Assembly: GCA_900239685.1 (NCBI GenBank)
Contig: OENT01000018.1
Coordinates: 310,001 to 374,000 of the forward strand
DNA length: 64,000 bases
Source of the DNA: Rotaria macrura
Lineage: Eukaryota > Rotifera > Eurotatoria > Philodinida > Philodinidae
Direction: 5' to 3'
A program made the translations under genes and the position numbers. The notes under the pieces were generated by a model. That model was not told the origin of the DNA. It saw only the letters and a list, made by a program, of their open reading frames with translations, and made no database searches. Positions 51,801 through 63,529 of this stretch are shown piece by piece. Position 1 is the first letter of the stretch. Every line of letters begins with the position of its first letter.

Positions 51801-53392
51801 GTTTTCTCTTTTAACAAGAATCTTGAAAAATTTGTTAACAAACGTAAAGAACGTTTTGGTCAAATAGCTGACCGACATCAATATTTACTACGGCATAAAT
51901 TTAGAGATTTAATGGAAAAACATCGATTCAGTGATTGTGATATTAAAATTGATCATAAAAAAGAAGAACTTGATATCATTGTAAATCAAAATTGAAAACT
52001 AAAACATGTATTTTATGTATTGTGTTTTGTTCACTATTTCATTAGATCAAAAGAAATCAACGTAGTGTTGGTTCATTATCTGGTGGTGAACGATCCATAT
52101 CTACCTTTTGCTTTTTGATTGCTCTTTGGGGATCAATCTATCAACCATTTCGATTACTCGATGAAATCGATATTTACATGGTAAGTAATTCGATTTTGTG
52201 GAACTCATATATGTTTTCGAAGAAAATAGTGAATGGAAGTTTAAGAGTGAGATTTTTATGCTCCCCGTCCCACCAAGAGATTCAGGACACCCCCTCGAGC
52301 GATTATCGAAACCCCCACCCCTGCGATTTACAGACGTAGTCCTTGGTTACATATACCCAGTTCTCTCCTCCGCCATTACAGACCGTAGAAACCAGCATTA
52401 TAGTATCGTCATTTATCAGAGCATTATTCGCCAAATGTTTCAATGCTTATAATAAGAAAAATGGAAAATAACGAGCGAATAGAAACAATGAAAACAAAAA
52501 AACAATAGAGCGCCTATCAGAGAAAGACGATACATGATATTACATTTTCTGTATTTTCTATTAGCATTATGAAGTTAAAGATATGTGAGTTCCACACTTT
52601 AGCCCCAAGGAGGCTGCGCTAACAAGCTTTTTTCTTAAAAATAATATATTCTTACAAAGAAAAGAGACGAGATGGCATCGATTTGTACGTGATATATTAG
52701 AAGGGAAGTCCTACTGTGAGACAAATCAATGCGCTCGTGCACATCATTAAGATTGAAATCCATCTTATGAAAAGAGAACTTCATAACGTCACTAGCATTG
52801 CTAGATATGCTATTATGTTACATCGCATGAAATGCAGTACCTTACTAAAAATGTTTTAGAAAAGAAATATGTGTCACATTTTGACAATATAGTATAATTA
52901 TCTTCGACATGCTAAAGCCGCTCAACCACACAGATGCAACAGAATAAACTGCAATTTGACTGTGATAACTATTATGTTTATTCAGAGATACGTTTCCTTT
53001 CTTCGTAAGAATATTCATATGAATTTCTGAAAACAATTCTTTAGTTCATTATACAGTGTCTCAAGAATACTTACGATGACATTAGAGGGTGAACTTTAAT
53101 TTAGTTGTTAATTAGAATGAGGCTCGTACGAAATTTAGACAGCTAGCACGTTACTATCGAAGACAAAAACGACAGGATCAATGTGAAAAATTATTTTTTT
53201 AAAGAATGTGAATTTCTTTTTTAGGATAACGAAAAACGAAATTCGTCTCTTGAACATCTCTATGAAAATACTCAGTATTATTCATCATCTCAACATGTCA
53301 TATTTACGCCGCAAGCTATTGATCCCGAATTATGGAAACGATTACACGTGCCAATTTTTTATATGTCTACGCCAAAACGATCATTAGAATGA
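45875..53392 (+). CDS. SMC6: SMC6, SMC5/6 complex ATPase
   Basis: Fifteen exons give 1072 residues (human 1091): 45875-46112, 46182-46284, 46341-46465, 46522-46673, 48138-48239, 48316-48453, 48506-48586, 48645-48872, 49421-50440, 51078-51449, 51506-51600, 51658-51757, 51819-51980, 52046-52180, 53225-53392. Walker A GANGSGKST is at 75-83, split by intron 1. Two long coiled-coil arms flank a hinge at about 495-650 (KPIGPIG... [11 protein letters not shown]... [19 protein letters not shown]). The ABC signature [11 protein letters not shown] is near 982, and Walker [13 protein letters not shown] near 1007-1018 spans intron 14. SMC6 with SMC5 and Nse subunits holds DNA during recombination repair and replication-fork restart. 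Intron 4 (1.46 kb) carries a dispersed repeat; intron 14 (1.04 kb) carries a C-rich patch. The exon 5 donor is uncertain (48239 or 48275). Confidence 0.93.
47482..48033 (-). repeat. Dispersed repeat, copy 2, in SMC6 intron 4
   Basis: The reverse complement of this stretch matches copy 1 at 470-943 and is about 80 bp longer inside one end. The left boundary carries the small palindrome CGGACTTATGTCCG, then GTGTACTTCAAAAAGTGGA. The right boundary carries GTGTACTCACTTTTTGAGTACAC. The two GTGTACT(T)CAAAAAGTG copies are inverted, and TTCTAGAATG / CGATTCTAGAGTG lies just inside each. It is intronic and antisense-oriented to copy 1, with no coding capacity. Confidence 0.8.
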
Positions 53393-54516
53393 AATGTAAC
53401 GCTTGTTTTCATATGTAGTATATTGTTTATTTGTTTTTAATATTAGCCAAAAGAGAGAATGAAGTTATTCCTAGTCATGGGAAACATTTTTTTTTTGTTT
53501 TGTGTTTTTTGTAAAACGAACATAAGTACGGAATGGAGACTATTTTTTTTCGATCACGAATAAATTAAGATTGTTCCATCCATGAGAGAGAGGGAAAGAA
53601 AATTTTGAATGATTGCATCTGATCCGTTTTTTTCTTTTCGACATGACTTTCTGTATCATTTTATTTTCCTTATTTATCATTATTTTTTGTTTATCTTTTC
53701 TTCTTGATATTTAAAAGAAAAAAAATGCGTGAAAACCAATTAAGAAAATAATAACTCCTTTCTAAACCGGTCATTTAACGAATCAAATCATTCACTGTAT
53801 TGATGGAAAAACAAAACGGATTATTGGTAACTACATAAAGTTTATAAGTGAATTGTTCACTTTGACTCTATTACTCGTAGGATTCGTGCTCTTAATCTAG
53901 ATGATCAAAGTAAACAAGCCTAGTATGAACGGCAATATAGAAATTAATTTTTTGATAACATTTCGTGAACATGTGCTATATTTTGTGAATATGATTAAGA
54001 ATTTATGTATGTAAATTTCAAATACTATGTACAGATTTTTATTGACAAGAAAATCGCTTCTCATACTCTCAAGTTCTGGAAATATATATACTGAATAAGT
54101 AAAATTAAAAGTGATATGTGTGCTAAACACTAGCTTTCATAAAGAAAAACAGAATCGATACTTAACTGATCACTGACGCATTTTGAAAACAGTCGCTAAC
54201 GTGCAAAGCGACGATTTATCTTTGGTGATCACTTGATACTGCTAATAAATATAATCAATATGTTGTATTACATATTTAGAACTAATCAAATAGCAAATTA
54301 GATTCAGTTGTTTACGTAGTTTTGAGTTGGAACAAGGGAGTTAAATAGGATTTACTTGTAAATGTGTGTGTAAGCTTCATTGTTGCTAGCGATGCAGGTG
54401 ACGGTCATCATAGATAATATTATTCGTTTATAGTAAAGACACGACTGTCATTCACATGAAGTTCATAAAACAAAGTCATGTAAACTTCCAGATCCACATG
54501 CATAATCATCGTTCAG
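53393..54516. other. Intergenic, 3' flank of SMC6
   Basis: AT-rich sequence with a possible AATAAA signal near 53560. The minus frame at 53897-54130 has no domain. The region ends at the TA target site of the pogo-like element. Confidence 0.5.
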
Positions 54517-54518
54517 TA

Positions 54519-55360
54519 CCGTAGAGTCCGCTTATAAGAGCGTAGTCGGGGTTTCTAAAAATAGGCTCTTATATCCGGACCGCTCCTTTATCCGAACTAT
54601 ATGTAAAACAGTACAAAAATTGTTTCCTGTCAACATTTATTAAGTAGTACATAGACATACATAAATTTACTTAAAGAAATCCATGATTTTACTTTGAGTA
54701 CGATTAATTAAAGTGTTCTTTTCGATCATGTCTTCGATATCATAATATGAGTTATACTCTGTAAAATTCTCTTCCAAATGCATGCGAACCATCGAAAGAT
54801 GCATCAGTGCATCTTTATGAGAGACACCGGGTATCGATTCATAAGAAATTCCTGCTTCTTCCTCGTCGTCTTCTTCTAAATCGACCATTCGTTGACGATT
54901 TTGTTTCACTGAATGGCAAATTTCGTCATCCGTGAGATTTCCAAAACATTCGGCTTCCTTATCACAATCGACGAAAGCCTCGAAATCATCTTCTTGTATG
55001 GCTTCACCGAATTCCAACACATACAAAACCATCTGCATTTCGTCCACGTTGCTAGTGTTGTCATTAACCAGAAAACCGGCTTTTCGAAAACAGTTTTCGA
55101 TCATAGCGGGCGAAACGAGAAACCAAGCTCGTTTGAGCATATGGAACGCTTTTAAAATATTGATCGATTTTGCATAATCGATTATCGACATGCTATCATT
55201 GATCACTGGAAGCATTTTTCTCATAACTTAAGTGCACATTTATAATCATATAGATAAAAAGGCTCTTTTATACGGACTAAAATCGCAAAAAAGCGCCAAA
55301 ACACAGCTCTAATAAGCGAACCGCTCCTTTATCCGGAGCTCTTATAAGCGGACTCGACTG
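54519..55360 (-). mobile_element. pogo/Tigger-type DNA element, internally deleted
   Basis: The ends are inverted: GAGTCCGCTTATAAGAGC at 54524-54541 recurs exactly, reverse-complemented, at 55338-55355. The outermost five bases are CCGTA and CAGTC. The TA dinucleotides at 54517-54518 and 55361-55362 fit the TA target duplication of the Tc1/mariner-pogo group. Inside the termini, CCGCTCCTTTATCCG occurs as a direct repeat (54580-54594 and 55321-55335). The 842-bp unit encodes only the C-terminal part of a transposase, so it cannot move by itself. Confidence 0.85.
54667..55224 (-). CDS. Tigger/pogo-like transposase C-terminal fragment
   Basis: An open frame of 185 residues inside the element's termini. 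ILKAFHMLKRAW and AMIENCFRKAGF are the pattern that follows the DDE domain in Tigger/pogo transposases. An acidic segment follows (DDEICHSVKQ, LEEDDEEEAG). The DNA-binding CENP-B/HTH part and the catalytic acidic residues are absent, so the product is not a working transposase. The last nine residues, QSKIMDFFK, fit the PCNA-interacting peptide QxxIxxFF. The Drosophila pogo transposase is known to bind PCNA through such a motif. The frame has stayed open for 185 codons despite the loss of the catalytic part, so the deletion is recent or the fragment is under some selection. Confidence 0.8.
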   Translation of the reverse strand: MRKMLPVINDSMSIIDYAKSINILKAFHMLKRAWFLVSPAMIENCFRKAGFLVNDNTSNVDEMQMVLYVLEFGEAIQEDDFEAFVDCDKEAECFGNLTDDEICHSVKQNRQRMVDLEEDDEEEAGISYESIPGVSHKDALMHLSMVRMHLEENFTEYNSYYDIEDMIEKNTLINRTQSKIMDFFK

Positions 55361-55362
55361 TA

Positions 55363-56717
55363 TAATCAAATACATTCCGAAGTGTCTACTGAAAAAGTTG
55401 GCCGATATCGTTTTTTTGCTGGGGAAAAGTTCTTCAGACGAAATTTTCACGTCAAATGGTTACCCGTGAGAAAATGTTTCATATTGCTCATCACCATATT
55501 TTTCGAAATTATGTTGCTGGAACGTAGATGACAACATCAACGAAACTCTACATTTGAATGTGTAAACATGAATAGTGAGGGACAGTTGTATCTATGTTGT
55601 TGAACGTGTTTCATCGAAAGTAAGTCTTTCATCATCATTATCCTCATAATCAATCACGGTTCTTATGAAATCAAAAGATAATATTTGTTTGATAAGAATC
55701 ACGTTTTCTAACTGAACTTCACATGAATTGATCTATTCTTCTAAGAGTCATCTATAATAATTTCACTAATCAGTCATAGTAGAATTTTTTGATTTAATTT
55801 ATAGAAAAACAATTTCAGTTAAAATCGATTCAAGCAGTGCGAACATAAATACAGATCAAAAGCATCACTTCAAGTCACAACGAGCATGTTCAATGCTTTT
55901 TACTTTGTAAGTCCGATCTATTGAATTCTAAATACTGTATCTGATATTCTATGTGTCTGTACCTGTGTAATTGAAAGCCAGTATAAAACAATGAAATCCA
56001 TTCAAAATATGTCTTAAGTGAAAAATTCAACGAATTGAAGATTTTTTTACAGTTTCTTCTCCTCTGTATGAAACAAGAAATACAAGAATGAAATTGGATT
56101 AAATTTAAGTATCATACTTGTTTAGGCGTTGTTGTTTAGCTTGCATCATGAACATACTTCATTTGATTATGTGACGCAGTCCCTTTTGTTTTACTTCTCC
56201 ATTTTCATTTAGTACTAAGTAGATCATAGTGAAAAAACCACATATCTTCATCATCGAAAATGAATCTTTCCATATCGTTTCAATCGATCCAAATAAACCA
56301 ATGATTTATTATAACCAATTTTGCTTAACTGTAAAAAAAAATTCATATTTCTATGTAAATTCTTACGGAGTATAGAAACAGATTCGTCGACAAAAATTGT
56401 ATCATCTACACTCTATGACCTGTCACAATTGTTCGATATTTTTTAAGTAATATTTACTGATAAAAAAAAACTACTTTTCAAATCGAAGATGTAATCAAAT
56501 CACTCGTTTGATCATTCACGTAAAACTAATTGATCGTTACAAAAGTTGCATGGTAGTAAAAAAACGATAGAATTCATCCGATCGACACCTGAAAATTGGA
56601 TTATTGGCACACACCATACGTATCATACGCAAGTATTCAACTTGTTGTTTTTCTTTCTTATGTTTGCCGACATTTATTTCGGAGAAAAATAAACAAAATT
56701 TAAAATAAACAAACACA
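55363..56717. other. Intergenic, no gene seen
   Basis: AT-rich sequence between the pogo-like element and the 3' end of ANKZF1. AATAAA-type sequences on the minus strand close to 56700 could serve ANKZF1. Nothing else can be supported. Confidence 0.45.
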
Positions 56718-59700
56718 TTAGGAATTTGCTGTTGTTGCCGTTTTCGATTTAGTCCTATGGGTTTTTAAGCATGCTGTCGAGCAAAATTTATAATCAAAAT
56801 ATGTAAACGGTTCATCCGATATGTTTTTCGCACATTGCCAACAACGTCCTAAATGTAATTCATCTTGTTTATTTGTTTCAAAGTTCATATGCACAGCTAG
56901 TGTACGCTTTTCGACATCTGATAATGCAAGAAAAGCAATACGTTGTTTTTCTTCGTCTTGTTCACGCATTTGTCTTTCTTGATCACTGCGTTGTTTATCA
57001 GTACGACGCTTTTTTGTTTGACGACGACGTTCACGATCAATTGCTCGTTGTCGTTCTAGTTCGTCCATGCTTATACTTGGTGCCACTTGCCCAAGCGTGT
57101 AATCATATTGATCAGGATGTTCATGTCGAAATAAACGAAATACATCTTTGGTTTCTTTATTTTTACATAGATTATAGGGATATTTTCCTCGTTGATTTGA
57201 TAATGCTGGATTAGCACCTTCATGTAATAGACGTTGAATTATCTTCAAATGGCCACGTTCACTAGCGATATGTAAAAGTGTATCAAGACTACCTGCTGTT
57301 TGATAATTAACGATATCGACAATCGATGAAGAATTATTGATAGATTTTAAGGCATGTAACCGAGCAATAAGATCATCGAATCGTTGAATATCGTTTAAAC
57401 GACACGCAGTAAACAATTCATTAAATTTTGTTAAATCTTCGACAGCTAATCGAGCAAAAAGAAGAAAATTCTTTAAAATATGCACTAACAAGAGAAAACA
57501 TTTAAGTATCATGAAAGAATCTCCTTTCATGATAATTAATTAGCACAGTTAATTAAAGAATTTTAATGTGATAGTTTCGGTGAAAAATATATATCTCGTG
57601 GAAATGCAACAGTACGTAAATTGGTTTCTTTAACTGTTCTCTAATTATGCTAAAAATGAATTCATGGAATAGAGAAACACTTTCAATACGTCACCATGTG
57701 TTTCGAATTTTCAACGGGTGATCAATAAACGAATAGAAATTGATCGTTCGCTGAACTCACACAACTGTTTTCAGTCATACATACTCGTATTAATTGTATA
57801 CTCGTTCCAAAATAGATTCCATTTTGATTCATTTCTAGTAAACACTTTTTGTGAAGAAAATCATGATTTTCATGAATCTCGAAATTCAAATCTGTTTCCA
57901 CTGTAATCGATAACGGTACGAACAAGTCTCATGAGAACAAAACTCTGTGACGAGAGATATTTGCAATCTACCGTCATTTGTCGCAGCTTGAAATATGCCA
58001 CTATTATAAAACGTTATTGATAGATGTGTATGAATAGTGTGATGATCAGGGCATTCATCAGAAAAATACTTGTCAACGAATAAACTAACTGGCATGACAT
58101 TTTGTTTTTTCTTATTTCAATTGCTTAAATCTTTTCTCTGACTATTCTCTAGCTATTTAGTATTAAGTAAATCGATTATGAATGCTGAATTTTTATGTAT
58201 TTAATTTACGTAGTATTTTGCGGTCGTTCGTTGTAGGGACTAAAGTTGGTTGTTTCTTTGGGATGTGCTTGGGTGCTGATTGTTTTTTATCATCATCTAG
58301 TTTGAAGAAGAGAGAAAAAAAAATGTCAAATCTTGACGAGGAAAAAAGAAAGATACCTAAATTATCTTCAGAGTCCGATGATGAATCATAAGTCTTTTTC
58401 TTCTGTGCTACTGTTGTTGCTATTGGTAGTTTATTTTGTGTATTGGATGGTTTATCTTGATCAACTTGCGGAAATTGATAATCTTGAGCTAGAAAAATAA
58501 AATTACGCGATATTAAAACTTAAAATTGACTTCGTTTCTTACGATAAAGTTCCATTTTAGTTAATTGATCATAGACACGTTTTATTTCACTGAATGTTGG
58601 TCGTAGAGTAGCAAATGGAATCGATCGAATTCTAAATTCAAGAAAAAAAAAACATTCATGAATCTAATCAATATGAAATACGGAGTGAATAAACCTTGAA
58701 TCAGTTGATGATAGTGGTGGATTTTTATCACCAAATAATAATTGTTGGTTAAAACTCGGTGCTCGTACAAATATCAATGAACATTGTTGAATTTCATTTT
58801 TCCATGTCGTAAAAAGTTCTTGAATTTTCTATTTTATTCATCATAGATTAGTATGAACGAACATACGAGTACATTTTATTTACTTGTTTTAAATGAAGCA
58901 TATTTTGTCGTCGTAAGTTTGCACCAGCTGATCGTGCTTTCCCACCAGTTTTTTGATCATGTGCTGTTTGTGCTGTACCCTGTTTAGCTCGTACTATATA
59001 TTTATGAAATGTTTTGTGTTGAATGATTTTATCTCGTTCAAATAATCCTATTGCGAAATGACCACCGGCAGCCATGACAATACACCAATGAATGCATAAC
59101 GGAAGTCTTTGAGCAGTTAATATCAATTCTTGAGATTCCTGTGGAAAATTCTAAACAAATACAATTACTTCCATTGATCATAATACTATGTCTGCAAATG
59201 TACATTTACATCGTGCTAATAAATTTCTTCGGATGATTCACGAGAGAAGAATTTTCTATAGATTTCAACGAATATTGTATTGAATAGATACTTATAGACT
59301 AGCAGTGAATTTATAGTCCATTTCAAATTACTATTCTATTGAACGATGATTACATCAAAACTATGTTGAATATATTTGTTTTTATGTAAAAATACATGCA
59401 ATTCATTCGTTTTCCTTTGTCCTTATTCTACCATCTAGCATTGCCTGTAGCACGGTAGACATCATCTATGAATCTATTATTGTATGCATCAAGGAAATGA
59501 TGACAAAGATATTCAAGCTTAGTTTGAGTAGATTTTCATTTACGGCTATTATCGATGCAGATATGTTCGGTCAGTTCATTTTACTTCGCATCTAACCACA
59601 TGTTCATACTCAGAAGTAAAATTTTTCGAATGGTATGTATTGTATTGACAATGGAAAAGTTCTATCGGTATTTCATTGATTAGACTTTTCTTAGAAATGT

Positions 59701-60668
59701 TACACTAATAAATCTCATGGTGATATGTCGAACGAAATGACAACGTTTATCACAAAATCAACCTGTGTATGAATTTTAAATATTGAATCTTTTGAACGAA
59801 AAATATGGCATCACACTTTCATTCTGAATATACAAATCCTAGTTGTGCGTCATTTACTTTCATTATGATGACAGACCATTATAGTTTATACAAATAAATG
59901 TGTCAAAATGAACGAAAGTTTTTTCTAGATAGACTTTGAAAATCTTTTTTTTTTAAAATTGAATACCTTTTTTCCATGCAAAATACATCGATATAATGAT
60001 AGATGTTGACCATCATTTAACGTCAGAATAATTTTTGGATTATTTCTTGCACATGTATTATAAGATGATCCATCTACAGATGTATTTAATAGATTTTCAT
60101 CGCCACTTAACTCATCACTCGATGAATTACTTCCTGATATACTCGATATATCTTCTACGAATAAATGAAAATCAATTGAAAATAATTTAACACAATCAGA
60201 TAACCTACTCTCCATATCCTCGAATTTTTCAGATGAAAATGGTTGTTGGTTACGTAGTTTTCTCTTAAGATTAAATCGATGCCAATCGGATTTAAAGTGA
60301 AGTATCTAATTTTAAATAATAACAACAAGAAGGCCATGGATTAGATACATATGTATCGCCGAGTGTGAAAATCGAACCTGTTCTGCTCGATCAGTAAATT
60401 GACATTGACAAGTAGCACATGCAAGCGTATCGGAAATGGATAAATTCTGTAATTGAATATCATGATGATGTTCTAATAATAGGAGTAAAGGGTTTTTATT
60501 CTCTTTATTTTTGCAAAAAAACTCTTCAAAAATCATACTCTCTATTCCAAGTGGATCAATGGTCGTTTCAGGGAAAAAGACATGTTCAGTAAATGGACGA
60601 CTGACATTTTGTAAACAATAATTGAGGTCCTTGTCAACGAACAATTTAAGTTGCTTGAATGACGCCAT
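56718..60668 (-). CDS. ANKZF1: ANKZF1/Vms1, ribosome-associated quality-control peptidyl-tRNA hydrolase
   Basis: Eight exons give 688 residues (human 726): 60378-60668, 59967-60305, 58884-59150, 58695-58828, 58543-58631, 58357-58488, 58210-58296, 56718-57445. Domains in order: a C2H2 finger (C84, C87, H100, H106; DWHRFNLKRKL follows, as in the family); the VLRF1 release-factor-like domain in exons 3-5, with AKQGTAQ placing the expected catalytic Gln at 271 and SAGANLRRQN after it; IPFATLRPTFSEIKRVY; ankyrin repeats at about 480-545 (LHIASERGHLKIIQRLLHEGANP); a charged coiled coil; and a C-terminal treble-clef-type finger (C648, C651, C668, C672). Vms1/ANKZF1 frees nascent chains from tRNA on stalled 60S ribosomes and binds Cdc48/p97. 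The first intron falls inside the C2H2 finger. It is head-to-head with GCSH, 448 bp apart. Confidence 0.94.
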
Positions 60669-61116
60669 AAAGAAAATTTTTCTTGACTAGAAAGTGAAAA
60701 GAATATTTACAGGTAATAAAATATAACTTCATCGAGTATTTAAAGAATAAGTCCAATAGAAGAAAAAATGTTGCCTCCTCAAAACCAAAGTTAATTCATT
60801 GCGCAAGTTATTACGAAATAATTGTAAGAAAAGTGACTCAATACAATATGGATCTGCAAAACAAAAATGCAATCAGTAGTAGTATCCATCGACCAGACTG
60901 CATGCGTGCAAGCAAGCAAGGAAGCAAACGTATTATTTATAATGACTCATTCTAATCAAACGATTGGCTTCTATTGAAACGAATCATCTCAAAAAGCTTC
61001 TTTATATACGACGTATACAACAACACGTGTTATACTACTACGAGAAAATCAATGCCTATTTGTTACCTCCTATTCTATTATTCTAACTTGGTTTTCGTTT
61101 TCAATTTTTCTCTTAG
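60669..61116. promoter_or_regulatory. Bidirectional promoter, ANKZF1 / GCSH
   Basis: A 448-bp gap between two outward-facing start codons. ATTGG (60963-60967) is a CCAAT box on the minus strand. A GCAAGCAAGCAAGGAAGCAA tract lies near 60909-60928. The right end is a pyrimidine tract and CTTAG directly before the GCSH ATG, which could be a splice or trans-splice acceptor. Confidence 0.5.
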
Positions 61117-61614
61117 ATGTCCAATATATCGACATTCCTAATTCGTCGTACTATTCAATTCCATCCAATACGTCAAATTCACTTAACACGATGTATTTAT
61201 CAAGAACGTTACTTTAGTAAAAAACATGAATGGGTCGAATTAATTGATAAAAGTAAAAAACCAAATGAAGTTCGTGTCGGTATAAGTGACTATGCTCAAC
61301 GTGCGCTAGGTGATGTTGTTTATTGTGAATTGCCAGCAATCGGTACTAAATTTAAACGCGATGATACATTTGCAACATTGGAATCGGTTAAGGCCGTATC
61401 GGATTGTTACATGCCGCTCGATGGTGAAATTACTAGTGTCAATGAGCAATTAAACAATGAAGCTGATTTGATTAATAAAAGTCCCTATGAAAAAGGTTGG
61501 CTTGTGCAAGCTATTATTGATGAAAAAGCTAAAACTGAAATCTCAACAACCTTAATGAACGAGAAGCAATATAATGAATTCATTGAAACAAGCAAAGAAG
61601 CTGGCGATCATTAA
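61117..61614 (+). CDS. GCSH: Glycine cleavage system H protein, mitochondrial
   Basis: A single-exon ORF of 165 residues. The first ~30 residues are Arg-rich without acids (SNISTFLIRRTIQFHPIRQI), a mitochondrial targeting peptide. The H-protein fold follows: FSKKHEWVELID, VGISDYAQRALGDVVYCELP, and the lipoylation site LESVKAVSD with Lys92 as the lipoyl acceptor. Then come GEITSVNEQLN..ADLINKSPYEKGWL and the C-terminal helix. H protein carries the aminomethyl group between the P, T and L proteins when glycine is cleaved in mitochondria. Octanoyl or lipoyl transfer through this protein can also supply other lipoyl enzymes. Length and motifs are normal for the family. The start is fixed by the targeting peptide and by the CTTAG immediately before the ATG. 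Confidence 0.96.
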   Translation: MSNISTFLIRRTIQFHPIRQIHLTRCIYQERYFSKKHEWVELIDKSKKPNEVRVGISDYAQRALGDVVYCELPAIGTKFKRDDTFATLESVKAVSDCYMPLDGEITSVNEQLNNEADLINKSPYEKGWLVQAIIDEKAKTEISTTLMNEKQYNEFIETSKEAGDH

Positions 61615-61799
61615 GTTCTTCCTATTATGTTTTTCGTCCTTCATTAACGAACATTGACTATTCCCTTTTCTCTCTTTTCGTGATACAGTGGCTTAAAAAA
61701 AATGAGATGATAAGAATGGGTGCTCGTCTTTTCTTTCTGTACACTGTTGATTATCCCTAAGTTTTTTAGAGGTTCATTTTTAAGATTTCAATTAATAAC

Positions 61800-63529
61800 A
61801 TGCTGCAAGTTCTCTTTGATGAAGATGGTGGAGATGCAGAACGTAAGATACAATCGTCGATAAAATTTATGCGGAAGTGCAAAAAACCATTCTTTCTTTC
61901 TTTTTCTTGTACAGCTTATTCTCAAGCAACATCTAGTACAAGTACCAAGTCTAATGTTGAGAGACCACCACCAAAACGAAATGAAACAAATCTATGCGGA
62001 CTAAAAAATCAAGGAGCCACTTGGTAAGATAATATTCTTTTATGTACATTGATAGAAAAGAAAACGAATTCTTTTGCAGCTATCTGAATGCTCTCATTCA
62101 AACATTACTCTATACGCCAGAATTTCGTGGTACGTATACGAAAATTTTCAAAATTCTATTAATATTCTAAGGGTTCATATCTATGTCACCCATCTTCTCT
62201 CTTTCTGTATATATATATATACAATTGACTTAAAGTAATGGGAAGAAAAACTGAAATTCTTGTTTTACATTATGGATAATTTCTAAAAGTGTATCATTGC
62301 TTCACTAGATATTAATATTATTCAATTGAAAATAGAGAATTTCTGTGAAAGATCATTGACATGTACATGAAATAGTTGATGAATGCCTCTATTGATTCTC
62401 ATATTTTTCTTTAGAACCTCTTTTCAGTCTATCCGCTAAAGATCTTAATCTTCCATCGAATTCTAATGATTCAAGTCAAACTCCGTCCAGTGGAAGTAGT
62501 TTAAAAGTAAAAACAAAACATGTTTGTTTTGATTTTGTGTTTATGAGACTGTTTTTTCTTTCTTCTTCTACTAGGTTCGTAAGATTATTGTTGAATTGCA
62601 GCGTCTTTTTGCTGAAATGCTTTTACTTAATCAACAAGCATGTTCATCAATTCGATTAACTGATAGTTTTGGCTGGCAATCGAACGAAGTTTGTTATTGT
62701 TTCGATGTTTCAATAGATCTATACTATGGTGTATATTTAGACATTTGATCACCAAGATGTTCATGAACTGAATCGTTTACTTTTCGATGCCATACAAAAA
62801 TCTTTACAGGGTACAATACAGTCAAATTTAATACGTTTGTGTTATGAAGGTTCAGCCATTAATTATACACAATGTAAACAATGTCAGAAAATTTTCAAAC
62901 GAACAGTAAATTATTATTTTGAAATTTGTTTTTACTGTAATGAACATGTTTTCTTTTCTATCTTTTCTCTAGGAAGATTATCAAGATCTACCATTAGTCG
63001 TACAAGATAATCCAAATTTATATGAATCATTAGCAAACATGTTCATTCGTCATGAACATTTAGTTGGTGATAATCAATATCGATGTTCGTCATGTGAGAA
63101 TGCATTGTGTGATGCCGAAAAAGTAAAAAGTACGAAAAGAAAAATGACGTTGACATTTGTTTTTTGTTCATTCTAGTGGGCTAAAATAAGTAAATTACCG
63201 CCAATATTAACATTTCCATTACAAAGATTTGTCTATGACATTAAAACCGGTAATCGATTGAAAAAAACAACACGTTATGAATTTCCATTTTACATTGATC
63301 TAAAAGACTTTTGTGAAGTAAATGAATCAACGAAAACACAATGATGCCAATTATCCTACATATTTTTTGTTTTCTTTATTTTCAGGATTCTGTAATTGAA
63401 ACAGATTATGAATTATTTGCTGTTGTTATTCATAAGGGTACGTGTTATTCTGGGCACTATTATGGTTATATTAAAGATATCGATCATATTGGCTCTTGGT
63501 CTCGTCCACCACCACCGCCATCACCTTCA
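61800..63529 (+). CDS. USP40: USP40-like ubiquitin hydrolase, catalytic domain (3' partial)
   Basis: Nine exons are visible: 61800-61842, 61915-62023, 62080-62129, 62415-62506, 62575-62688, 62741-62905, 62973-63122, 63177-63317, 63386-63529. They give 336 residues, and the last ends in a GTAAGT donor, so the gene runs past the right edge. The Cys box is NLCGLKNQGATCYLNALIQ, and the codon of the catalytic Cys (about residue 51) is split by intron 2. LTDSFGWQSNE and HQDVHELNRLLF follow. CKQCQ and CSSC pairs form the USP zinc-binding finger. The His box is KGTCYSGHYYGYIKDIDHIGSW with the catalytic His. The order and the DSFGW / DVHELNR / KDIDHIG strings match USP40 better than USP7 or other USPs. 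The N-terminus is short, as in USP40. The start in exon 1 (14 codons) is less certain. Substrates are not known from sequence. Confidence 0.88.

Noticed and set aside
53118..53200. Coding-like stretch [16 protein letters not shown] after an AG in SMC6 intron 14
   Set aside because: The SMC6 family requires Asp directly after DEIDIYM, which the exon at 53225 supplies in phase. This stretch would introduce unrelated sequence and a stop.
56873..57214. 113-codon plus-strand frame
   Set aside because: Antisense shadow of the ankyrin and coiled-coil exon of ANKZF1.
58182..58391. 69-codon plus-strand frame
   Set aside because: It overlaps exons 6-7 of ANKZF1 in antisense and has no homology of its own.
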